Part shown: in pieces, positions 1 to 5,399 of the stretch | How the letters are laid out: every line of letters begins with the position of its first letter | Position numbering within the stretch: position 1 is the first letter of the stretch | Assembly (NCBI GenBank): GCA_902803625.1 | Contig: CADCQV010000031.1 | Span: 1-5,399 of the forward strand | Reading direction: 5' to 3' | Origin: an uncultured Lachnospiraceae bacterium | GTDB lineage: Bacteria; Bacillota; Clostridia; Lachnospirales; Lachnospiraceae | DNA: 5,399 nucleotides | Notes under the pieces: generated by a model | Told to the model about the DNA's origin: nothing | What the model saw: the letters and a program-made list of their open reading frames with translations, nothing else | Databases searched by the model: none | Position numbers and translations under genes: made by a program

Positions 1-19
1 ATATCATTTCAAAACACAA

Positions 20-57
20 ATCCCCTGCAACGCCGTAACTCGAGGCTTGCAGGGGAT
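20..57. terminator. Terminator-like hairpin upstream of the glycosyltransferase operon
   Basis: A perfect 11-bp inverted repeat (ATCCCCTGCAA at 20-30, TTGCAGGGGAT at 47-57) encloses a 16-nt loop. On the minus strand the stem is followed by a T-rich run (TTTGTGTTTT, from 20 back to 11). On the plus strand it is followed by the weaker ATTCAATATCATTT. It could therefore act in either direction. Since no minus-strand gene is seen to its right, the likeliest role is ending a gene that lies left of the window, and the large loop makes an efficient intrinsic terminator uncertain. Confidence 0.5.
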
Positions 58-167
58 ATTCAATATCATTTACTGTAAAAGACAGGTTTCATCCGATAAA
101 AATCCGAATTTATTATACATCAAAATGTGAAAAAACACAAATGGGGCTAATGCGGGATTCGGTACTT

Positions 168-197
168 TTGGCGTTCTAAACATGATATACTTATGTT
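168..197 (+). promoter_or_regulatory. Weak sigmaA-type promoter candidate for the glycosyltransferase operon
   Basis: TTGGCG (168-173) and TATGTT (192-197) each match 4 of 6 consensus bases of the -35 and -10 boxes and are 18 bp apart. Transcription would start near 203, leaving a leader of about 40 nt before the GTG start at 246. A second -10-like box, TATACT (186-191), is nearby but lacks a well-placed -35. Both are only sequence matches. Confidence 0.3.
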
Positions 198-234
198 ATT
201 CTGAGGTTTGTTTAGATCCTTTATTACAGTGTAC

Positions 235-238
235 GGAG
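235..238 (+). promoter_or_regulatory. Ribosome binding site supporting the GTG start at 246
   Basis: GGAG lies 7 bases before the GTG at 246. No ATG in the same frame fits the conserved glycosyltransferase N-terminus better, so this site decides the start. The protein then begins MDRIAVLIPVFNEE, as expected for the family. Confidence 0.65.
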
Positions 239-245
239 TAAAAGA

Positions 246-1181
246 GTGGACAGAATAGCGGTTTTGATCCCCGTGTTTAACGAGGAATTATCAATAGCAA
301 AGGTAATAGCGGATGCACGCTTGGCACTTCCCGGGGCGGTGATATATGTGTACGACAATAATTCCACCGATGATACCGTAAAGAAGGCGGAGGAAGCGGG
401 AGCCATAGTCAGGCATGAATATATGCAGGGCAAGGGCAACGTTGTCCGGAGGATGTTCCGTGAAATAGATGCTGAGTGTTATATCCTTGTGGACGGTGAT
501 GACACCTATGAGCTTAGTTCTGCGAAGGAAATGGCGGATCTCGTACTATTTCATCAGGCGGATATGGTGGTGGGAGACCGGCTTTCATCCACATATTTTT
601 CAGAGAACAAGCGTCCCTTTCATAATCTCGGAAACTCGCTGGTACGGGGCAGCATAAATAAGCTTTTTTCTTGCGATATCCGGGATATAATGACAGGCTT
701 CCGGGCATTTTCATATCAGTTCGTAAAATCCTTCCCCATACTGTCAAAAGGCTTTGAGATAGAGACGGAGATGACCATTTTCGCGGTCAATAACAATATG
801 CAGGTTGAGAATGTGGTTATAGAGTACCGGGATCGTAAGGAGGGCAGCGTATCAAAGCTTAATACTTACTCCGACGGCATAAAGGTACTGCATACCATAA
901 CAAGGCTTTTCAGGGAGTATCATCCCCTGAAATTTTTCAGTATCTTGTCTGTTATACTTACAATACTGTCTGTTCTATTTGTTATTCCGGTTCTTATAGA
1001 TTATTTAAATACCGGTCTGGTACTCCGCTTCCCTACACTTATTGTATGCGGTTTTGTTTTCATTGCAGCGATACAGTCGTTTTTTGCGGGACTGATACTG
1101 CAGAATATTGCCCGTAGAAACCGTATGGAAACGGAGCAGAGAATGATAGATCTCATCCGGAAAAAGAGGGAGAGGGACTAG
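246..1181 (+). CDS. Family 2 glycosyltransferase, polyprenyl-phosphate sugar synthase type (DPM1/GtrB-like)
   Basis: Probably transfers a sugar from a nucleotide donor to a polyprenyl phosphate on the inner face of the membrane, making a lipid-linked donor. The 311-residue product opens with the GT-A nucleotide-binding strand IPVFNEE (8-14). It continues with YDNNSTDDT (36-44), QGKGNVVRRM (61-70) and the metal-binding DGDDTY (83-88), which is typical of the dolichol-phosphate mannose/glucose synthase branch of GT2. The later conserved blocks DIMTGFRAFS (147-156) and KGFEIETEM (168-176) are also present. Two hydrophobic segments at about 229-252 and 263-285 should anchor the C-terminus, followed by a basic tail. 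All catalytic motifs look intact. It starts at GTG with a good SD. The next gene begins 4 bp after its stop, so the two are very likely co-transcribed. The sugar and the lipid acceptor cannot be read from the sequence. Confidence 0.93.
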   Translation: MDRIAVLIPVFNEELSIAKVIADARLALPGAVIYVYDNNSTDDTVKKAEEAGAIVRHEYMQGKGNVVRRMFREIDAECYILVDGDDTYELSSAKEMADLVLFHQADMVVGDRLSSTYFSENKRPFHNLGNSLVRGSINKLFSCDIRDIMTGFRAFSYQFVKSFPILSKGFEIETEMTIFAVNNNMQVENVVIEYRDRKEGSVSKLNTYSDGIKVLHTITRLFREYHPLKFFSILSVILTILSVLFVIPVLIDYLNTGLVLRFPTLIVCGFVFIAAIQSFFAGLILQNIARRNRMETEQRMIDLIRKKRERD

Positions 1182-1185
1182 GCGG

Positions 1186-2940
1186 ATGCTGATCATCATT
1201 CTAAACTGGGCATATATCTTTATCACCTGCTTTATAACGGGACACGCACTTCTCTCTGCCTTGTCCCTTGCTTTCGCTGAGAAAACAAGGTGGGGTCTTC
1301 TCCATATCGAGCTTTCGGGATTTGCCTTTGTTACGGCTTATGCCGGGTATTTCAGCCTGTTTCACGGGGTTGGAGCTGCAGCTAACGTGGGACTTATCCT
1401 GATCTGTCTCCTTATTCTTTTTTTCGAAAGAGAAGAATATCAAAAAAAGGTCAGTGCTATTCCCGGATTAATCATTAAACACATAAAGGTCGTTGCAGCT
1501 TCGCCACTCAGACTCATATGGTTTATACCCTTTATCCTTATCTTTCTCTTTATACTGATCCTTAGCTGCTACGGCTCCTTCCATTCTGACTCGGGGCTCT
1601 ACCACGCACAGTCCATACGCTGGATAGAGGAGTACGGAGTGATAAGGGGACTGGGGCTTCTGCAGAACCGCTTTGCTTATAACAGCGCATTTTTCAGCGT
1701 GAGCGCGCTATATAGCTTTGCCTTTCTGGGACAGTCTCTCCACGGTGTGAACGGCTATATGGCAGAGTTAGTTACACTTTACGCCTTTTACGGGATAAAG
1801 CACGATTTATCTTACCGGAGATTTGGAAAGCTGAGTAACTTCGCAGGGCTCGCACCATTGTTCTATACGGTAATCGGAGGAATAGAGCTGATCTCTCCGA
1901 CAACAGATCCGATACTCCTTTATCTCTTTTTTGCCGTAGTCATATTGTGGATAAAGGAGGCGGAAGGAGAAGATGATAGAACCATAGTCTACGCCTTTCT
2001 CTGCATCATCACCGTATTCCTTGTCTCAGTCAAACTGTCTGTGGGAGTGCTTGTTCTGCTGGTTATCCAGCCCGCGGTCAGTCTGATAAGGGAAAAAAGA
2101 GTGAAGGAGATAACAGTCTCCATATGCTCCGGGATAACACTGGTTCTGCCATACTTTATCCGGAATGTTCTGATCTCGGGATGGCTGATCTATCCCTTTC
2201 CGGGGATCGATCTATTCGATCTTCCCTGGAAGATACCCTATGAAAGTGCCCGGCATGACGCTGATGAGATCACTACCTGGGCGCGATATGTGAGGGATGC
2301 TTCAAGAATTGATGAAAAGGTCTGGGAATGGACGCCTTCCTGGTGGCAGGGACAGACAGTGCTGGACCGCTGCTTTTCGCTGGTATTTCTGGCAGGATTT
2401 TTGGCCGGAGTCATCTGGTGTATCATAAGCCTTATCCGCATCCTAATCTCCCGTGATAAAAACAGGATGATGTTCAGGATGCTGTTTCTGGAATCCGTGC
2501 TTATAGCCGGATCACTCTTCTGGTTCTTTACGGCACCGCTTATCCGCTATGGCTACCTCTATCTACTTCTCCTGCCACTTATAACTGCAGGGTGCATTTA
2601 TACTTCGGGAAAAACGGCAGGACGAGCGGAAAGAGTATTAACCTGTATCATTCCGGCTCTGTTTATCGTTATGATGCTTATACCCTTAAGCAATATCATT
2701 TACCGTGACATTGTATATATGAAAAATAACCGCAGCCGTCAGTACGCGGTATTCCAGAAAGATTACCCGGTATCTCCGGTCAAAAGCCGCGAATGCTGCG
2801 GCAGTGTATTCTACTTCCCGGAGGAGCCGGGAACCCCGGTCTGGTACTCTGCCTTCCCCTCTGTTCTCTACGAGGAAAACCTTGACTATATCGAGCCAAT
2901 GGGGGTTGAGATCAGAGACGGCTTCTGGATACGGGAGTGA
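1186..2940 (+). CDS. Polytopic membrane protein, LIC_10190-type family, possible GT-C-like glycosyltransferase
   Basis: The 584-residue protein is strongly hydrophobic. Probable membrane segments lie at about 3-30, 43-60, 64-80, 110-128, 165-182, 220-235, 241-256, 267-300, 308-326, 396-420, 434-449, 453-470 and 484-503. The conserved-looking stretch DSGLYHAQSIRWIEEYG (135-151) with NRFAYNS (161-167) follows the fourth segment. SGWLIYPFPGIDLFDLPW (331-348), APLIRYGYLYL (450-460) and a soluble C-terminal tail from about 505, containing a Cys-Pro-rich end, also resemble the LIC_10190-type family as I remember it. That family is found next to surface-polysaccharide genes. An acidic residue (D135) in the first large outer loop and the many-helix layout are reminiscent of GT-C enzymes that use polyprenyl-phosphate sugars, which would fit the donor synthase just upstream. 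That enzymatic role is inference. The ATG lies 9 bases after GGGAGAGGG in the end of the upstream gene. Confidence 0.8.
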   Translation: MLIIILNWAYIFITCFITGHALLSALSLAFAEKTRWGLLHIELSGFAFVTAYAGYFSLFHGVGAAANVGLILICLLILFFEREEYQKKVSAIPGLIIKHIKVVAASPLRLIWFIPFILIFLFILILSCYGSFHSDSGLYHAQSIRWIEEYGVIRGLGLLQNRFAYNSAFFSVSALYSFAFLGQSLHGVNGYMAELVTLYAFYGIKHDLSYRRFGKLSNFAGLAPLFYTVIGGIELISPTTDPILLYLFFAVVILWIKEAEGEDDRTIVYAFLCIITVFLVSVKLSVGVLVLLVIQPAVSLIREKRVKEITVSICSGITLVLPYFIRNVLISGWLIYPFPGIDLFDLPWKIPYESARHDADEITTWARYVRDASRIDEKVWEWTPSWWQGQTVLDRCFSLVFLAGFLAGVIWCIISLIRILISRDKNRMMFRMLFLESVLIAGSLFWFFTAPLIRYGYLYLLLLPLITAGCIYTSGKTAGRAERVLTCIIPALFIVMMLIPLSNIIYRDIVYMKNNRSRQYAVFQKDYPVSPVKSRECCGSVFYFPEEPGTPVWYSAFPSVLYEENLDYIEPMGVEIRDGFWIRE

Positions 2941-2973
2941 CCGCAGCGGAGAAGCCTCTATAACCGGTTGGAA

Positions 2974-3000
2974 AGATCCTTCGCTGGCGCTCAGGATGAC
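2974..3000. repeat. Short dispersed-type repeat element (AGGATC...CTCAGGATGAC type)
   Basis: The segment reads AGATCCTTCGCTGGCGCT followed by CAGGATGAC. From memory, it matches a short partly palindromic motif (GTCATCCTGAG...CGAAGGATCT on the other strand) scattered between genes in many unrelated bacterial genomes, where it produces spurious peptides such as VILSASEGS in automated annotations. The flanking ATCCT (2976-2980) and AGGAT (2993-2997) can pair. Function unknown. It begins 33 bases after the stop of the membrane protein gene. Confidence 0.55.
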
Positions 3001-3047
3001 CGTAGTGCAGCGCACCCCCTCCGCGTACCGGCCAGGTAGTGCCGAGA

Positions 3048-3260
3048 GCCGGCAGACTGTTTTCCGAGCAATCAGCACGTCCCGCTTAGCGAATCCGAGG
3101 CTTATAAATTTTGCGAGTGCGAAGGCCGGGCTTGCGTTGGAATAAGGTTCGTTATTCAAAGTGTAAATACGCAAGACCGGAACAGCGCCGAGCAAAATTT
3201 TGTAATAAGACGAAGGATGAGCTTAGCGGGATCGTAGCGCGAGGAAAACAGTCTGCTGGC
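3048..3260. repeat. Long imperfect inverted repeat, hairpin of about 213 nt
   Basis: Successive blocks pair in nested order around a centre near 3153. They are 3048-3065 with 3243-3260 (17 of 18 Watson-Crick plus one G-U in RNA), 3081-3090 with 3221-3230 (9 of 10), 3093-3096 with 3215-3218, 3101-3105 with 3205-3209, 3106-3114 with 3192-3200 (9 of 9), 3126-3137 with 3169-3180 (11 of 12), and 3140-3145 with 3152-3157 around loop GGTTCG. GTGCC (3039-3043) and GGCAC (3264-3268) may extend the base. It could be a MITE-like non-autonomous element, a large palindromic intergenic repeat, or a structured RNA. No transposase gene or clear target duplication is seen. Confidence 0.75.
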
Positions 3261-3439
3261 TGAGGCACGGCCGTGGTCAGGGAAGCCGGGGTACGGCCGG
3301 GAAGCCGGGGCACGGCCGTGGTCAGGGAAGCCGGGGTACGGCCGGGAAGCTGAGGCACGGCCGTGGTCAGGGAAGCCGGGGTACGGCCGGGAAGCTGAGG
3401 CACGGCCGTGGTCAGGAAAGCCGGGGCACCGGCCGGGGG
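3260..3439. repeat. G+C-rich 45-bp tandem repeat, about four copies
   Basis: Units start at 3260, 3305, 3350 and 3395. Units 1 and 3 are identical, unit 2 differs at two positions (CCGGGG instead of CTGAGG at its start), and unit 4 degenerates toward its end. A unit is 33 of 45 G or C, far above the flanking genes. Each holds the perfect palindrome CACGGCCGTG (3266-3275, 3311-3320, 3356-3365, 3401-3410). Each unit itself is two related halves: a 26-bp part beginning CTGAGGCACGGCC and a 19-bp part beginning CCGGGGTACGGCC, both ending GGGAAG. The array therefore grew from a shorter ancestor. It abuts the long hairpin and ends about 20 bp before the promoter of the next operon. Confidence 0.93.
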
Positions 3440-3455
3440 CGGAGCCACGTCATTG

Positions 3456-3484
3456 TGGACATTATCAGACCGCTGATGTACTAT
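3456..3484 (+). promoter_or_regulatory. SigmaA-type promoter candidate for the AIM24/ExbB/ExbD-like operon
   Basis: TGGACA (3456-3461) matches 5 of 6 bases of the -35 consensus, and TACTAT (3479-3484) matches 4 of 6 of the -10. They are separated by the ideal 17 bp. Transcription would begin near 3491, followed closely by AAAGGGG (3501-3507), the ribosome binding site 5 bases before the ATG at 3513. The small inverted repeat CCAC/GTGG (3445-3448, 3455-3458) touches the -35 box but is too short to call an operator. Confidence 0.5.
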
Positions 3485-3512
3485 TGAAAGAGGGTAACAA
3501 AAAGGGGTTATT

Positions 3513-4340
3513 ATGCGGATCGTAAATCTCGAAAATAAAGACAGAAAAATAGTTGCGGAGGCGGGAAGCTTCAAGGTGCTTGAATATATGAAGGACGCCA
3601 GCGTAAGCCCGGACACGGCTTCCATGGAGTACTTTATGAGTGAGATGGGAGTAAGGAGACGGCAGGTCATCGCAACACTTGACGGAACAAAGTCCATCAT
3701 TACCCAGGCAGGCGCCATGCAGTGGTTTGCCGGGGATGTGCGGGCATCTACGGGGATAAAGGGAGTCGGAAGCCTTGTGGGGAATCTCGTAAAGGGAGCT
3801 GTCACCAATGAATCCGCCATAAAGCCGGAGTATGAGGGTGTGGGGTATCTTGCACTGGAACCCACATACAAATACATAATCCTTGTGGATATAGGAGAGT
3901 GGGGAAGCGGAATGACCATAGAGGACGGGATGTTCCTTGCCTGCGAGGATACGGTAAAAAACAGAGTGGTAGGCAGGAATACAGTGTCATCGGCGCTTTT
4001 CGGAGGAGAAGGACTATTCAATCTCTCGCTCTACGGCTATGGTTTTGCGGCACTGGAAAGTAATGTTCCCTTTGAGGAGCTTATAGAGATAGAGCTTAAT
4101 AATGATGAGCTGAAGATAGACGGCAGTATGGCAATGTGCTGGACGTCGGACTTGAAGCTCACGGTGGAACGCACTACGAGTACACTTATCGGCTCTGCTA
4201 TGTCCGGGGAAGGCCTGGTAAATGTATACCGGGGAACGGGAAGGGTTCTTATGAGCCCTGTTGCCCTGACGGGAAGCCTCTATGATGCCACGAACTCCAT
4301 TACGGCCAAGCCGGACAAAAAGAAAAATTATCCAAAGTGA
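3513..4340 (+). CDS. AIM24 family protein (TIGR00266-like)
   Basis: The 275-residue product belongs to the AIM24 family, a beta-rich fold related to the TRAP RNA-binding protein. Yeast AIM24 is mitochondrial, and the bacterial members are of unknown function. The family signature is clear: GAMQWFAGDV (67-76), a Gly-rich stretch with VGSLVGNLVKGAV (85-97), MTIEDGMFLACE (134-145), GGEGLFNLSLYGYGFAALES (164-183) and SGEGLVNVYRGTGRVLMSP (231-249). The length is close to that of bacterial relatives. There is no signal peptide or clear membrane segment, so it should be cytosolic, although the Gly/hydrophobic patches could touch the membrane. The start is supported by AAAGGGG 5 bases upstream and the promoter just before it. 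The stop overlaps the SD of the next gene, which starts 9 bp later, so it heads a three-gene operon with an ExbB-like and an ExbD-like protein. A role as a partner or regulator of that channel is inference. Confidence 0.9.
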   Translation: MRIVNLENKDRKIVAEAGSFKVLEYMKDASVSPDTASMEYFMSEMGVRRRQVIATLDGTKSIITQAGAMQWFAGDVRASTGIKGVGSLVGNLVKGAVTNESAIKPEYEGVGYLALEPTYKYIILVDIGEWGSGMTIEDGMFLACEDTVKNRVVGRNTVSSALFGGEGLFNLSLYGYGFAALESNVPFEELIEIELNNDELKIDGSMAMCWTSDLKLTVERTTSTLIGSAMSGEGLVNVYRGTGRVLMSPVALTGSLYDATNSITAKPDKKKNYPK

Positions 4341-4349
4341 GGAGAAAAA

Positions 4350-4886
4350 ATGCTCGGAATAATATCAAACCTGATCACACCGGTCATTATCATATCCGCA
4401 GTGATCATGCTTATAATCATCCTGTATAATTATACGGTGCTGAAGGATCATTTCCATACCATATCCCATGCCCTGAACGGGAGGGAGATCAAAAAAACCA
4501 TAGGCTCCGACGGGACAGTTACGGAGTATGAGAGAAAGACCGCCGCAGATATGGATACCATTTATTCATACGAGAATAAGTATAACGGGGCGAGATCCGT
4601 ATATGAGACCATATCGCAGCTGATACCAGTATTTCCGCTTATGGGGATACTGGGGACCGTGGCAGGCATAATGAAGCAGACGACGGCTATGGACAGCACT
4701 GCGATCGTTGGGTCTTTGAATATTGCCTTAAGCTCCACCTTTTACGGGCTTATTGCTTCAATAGTACTGAAGCTCACGGTCACACTGCTGAACGGAAGGA
4801 TCATATATGCCGTTGACAATATGCTGGATGCATATGATACCACCATCAGAAGCCGTGGGATCTTAAACAGCATCAGGGACGAGTGA
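4350..4886 (+). CDS. MotA/TolQ/ExbB-type proton channel subunit, compact
   Basis: Integral membrane stator subunit that with an ExbD/TolR-like partner would conduct ions and convert the gradient into movement. The 178-residue protein has one N-terminal membrane helix (about 7-27), a cytoplasmic charged stretch (about 30-88) and a helix pair with the family signature. The pair is IPVFPLMGILGTVAGIM (92-108) and LNIALSSTFYGLIASIVL (123-140), followed by a short C-terminal tail. T103 and T130 fall where the pore-lining threonines of ExbB/TolQ lie. It is shorter than E. coli ExbB or TolQ (about 230-245), mostly because the loop and tail are trimmed. GAGGAG (4339-4344) sits 5 bases before the ATG, and the partner gene begins 1 bp after its stop. 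It differs from flagellar MotA in length and topology. ExbB/TolQ/ZorA-like subfamily membership cannot be settled by eye. Confidence 0.85.
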   Translation: MLGIISNLITPVIIISAVIMLIIILYNYTVLKDHFHTISHALNGREIKKTIGSDGTVTEYERKTAADMDTIYSYENKYNGARSVYETISQLIPVFPLMGILGTVAGIMKQTTAMDSTAIVGSLNIALSSTFYGLIASIVLKLTVTLLNGRIIYAVDNMLDAYDTTIRSRGILNSIRDE

Positions 4887-4887
4887 T

Positions 4888-5399
4888 ATGCGAAGGGACA
4901 GACACAGAAAAAATGATATCCTGATAGACCTTACATCTCTTCTGGATGTTATCTTTATTCTGCTTATGGTAGTGGTGGCGAAGCAGCAGGTTTCCGGTAT
5001 CGATCTCGAAAAGAAGGAGGCCTTTGTTTCGGAGCTGCAGTCTTCACTGGAAAGGACCGAGGCTGAGGAGCTGGATAAGCTCAGACTCTATACTGACCAG
5101 ATAGATACTGCAGAGAAGACAGCCATTATATCAGTGACTGCAACCTTTAATCCCGTCGAACCAAAGAAGAGAAGCTTGAAGATATTGAAAAACGGAAATA
5201 CCAGGGCAGATGAATTCAGTTTAAGCGGCGGAGATACAAAGGAGGCCTACGAAGCCTTTGAAAAAAAGATAAGGGAATATATCTCCTCAGCAGAAGGAAT
5301 GCCGGTCATTCTGTCCATAGCAGATGACGGAAGTGAGATCCTGTACAGGGATCAGAAGAAGATACAGGAAATATTCCTAAGCCTGCAGGAAGAATCTGA
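4888..5399 (+). CDS. ExbD/TolR-like protein, 3' end outside the window
   Basis: The reading frame from the ATG at 4888 stays open to the last base: 170 complete codons plus two bases (GA), with no stop. A terminal TGA that appears to end the sequence is out of frame. The protein has a short basic cytoplasmic N-terminus, then the membrane helix IDLTSLLDVIFILLMVVVA (13-31). This matches the ExbD/TolR pattern, with D20 at the position of the essential protonatable Asp (D25 in E. coli ExbD). A charged, probably helical linker (about 33-75) leads to an extracytoplasmic domain that ends in MPVILSIADDGSEILYRD (138-155) and a helix IQEIFLSLQEE, as in the ExbD fold. AGGG (4875-4878) lies 9 bases before the ATG, inside the ExbB-like gene. 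The single-base gap implies translational coupling and equal supply of both channel subunits. It is already longer than E. coli ExbD (141), so a C-terminal extension is likely. Confidence 0.85.
   Translation, partial: MRRDRHRKNDILIDLTSLLDVIFILLMVVVAKQQVSGIDLEKKEAFVSELQSSLERTEAEELDKLRLYTDQIDTAEKTAIISVTATFNPVEPKKRSLKILKNGNTRADEFSLSGGDTKEAYEAFEKKIREYISSAEGMPVILSIADDGSEILYRDQKKIQEIFLSLQEES

Larger units (their letters stand above)
2941..3512. other. Repeat-filled intergenic region between two operons
   Basis: These 572 bases carry no convincing gene. In order they hold a short dispersed-type element (2974-3000), a long imperfect inverted repeat (3048-3260), a G+C-rich 45-bp tandem array (3260-3439), and a promoter and ribosome binding site for the AIM24-like gene. 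Open frames cross the region on both strands, but they show no protein family features, overlap real genes antisense, and owe their length to the high G+C content and the repeat length being a multiple of three. No classical U-tract terminator is visible after the membrane protein gene. Confidence 0.8.

Noticed and set aside
11..142. 11-bp direct repeat AAAACACAAAT at 11-21 and 132-142
   Set aside because: It is short and A-rich in an A+T-rich leader, with nothing between the copies to suggest an insertion; probably chance.
2804..3145. Plus-strand open frame of 113 codons
   Set aside because: It is an out-of-frame shadow of the membrane protein gene continuing into the repeats, with low-complexity basic composition and no ribosome binding site.
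2686..3195. Minus-strand open frame of 169 codons with VILSASEGS
   Set aside because: It overlaps the end of the membrane protein gene antisense and runs through the dispersed element and the palindrome. VILSASEGS is a known kind of spurious translation of that repeat.
3260..3439. CRISPR array
   Set aside because: The units are directly contiguous with no unique spacers, and no cas genes are nearby.
3152..4021. Long minus-strand open frame containing a 15-residue repeat (GRTPASLTTAVPQLP)
   Set aside because: It lies antisense across half of the clear AIM24 gene. The repeated peptide is just the 45-bp DNA repeat read in a frame kept open by its length being a multiple of three. No ribosome binding site or family features support it.
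5397..5399. TGA at the end of the window as the stop of the ExbD-like gene
   Set aside because: From the ATG at 4888 the last bases read TCT GA-, so this TGA is out of frame and the gene continues past the window.
3513..5399. Calling the right block a Zorya defence system
   Set aside because: Only the channel pair resembles ZorAB in a general way. ZorA has a long cytoplasmic tail and ZorB a peptidoglycan-binding domain, neither seen here, and no ZorC, ZorD or ZorE is in the window.

Overview
The window looks like chromosomal DNA from a low-to-mid G+C Firmicute. Clostridia, and probably Lachnospiraceae (Butyrivibrio-like), is the best guess. This rests on strong purine-rich ribosome binding sites, codon use, protein style and the kind of intergenic repeats present. 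No rRNA or other marker gene is available to settle it. All five convincing genes lie on the + strand in two tight blocks separated by about 570 bp of repeat-filled, non-coding DNA.

Left block (1-2940). After a 245-bp leader with a terminator-like hairpin (20-57) and a weak promoter candidate come two genes 4 bp apart. The first is a family 2 glycosyltransferase of the dolichyl/polyprenyl-phosphate sugar synthase type, with two C-terminal membrane segments. The second is a 584-residue polytopic membrane protein resembling the LIC_10190-type family. Together they look like a lipid-linked sugar donor synthase plus a membrane-embedded partner, possibly a GT-C-like transferase, acting on a cell-surface glycan. 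The second role is inferred.

Middle (2941-3512). Three different repeat structures sit here: a short dispersed-type element (2974-3000), a long imperfect inverted repeat that can fold into a hairpin of about 213 nt (3048-3260), and directly abutting it a very G+C-rich 45-bp tandem repeat of about four copies (3260-3439). A good sigma70/sigmaA-type promoter candidate (3456-3484) follows and would serve the right block.

Right block (3513 to the window end). Three tightly packed genes encode an AIM24-family (TIGR00266-like) protein, a compact MotA/TolQ/ExbB-type proton-channel subunit, and an ExbD/TolR-type partner that runs off the right edge with no stop. This is the most interesting part. 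It is a complete-looking ion-driven stator pair with an AIM24 protein as first gene, in what seems to be a Gram-positive background where a TonB/Tol role is not expected. What the motor energises is not visible here; the answer probably lies just downstream of the window.
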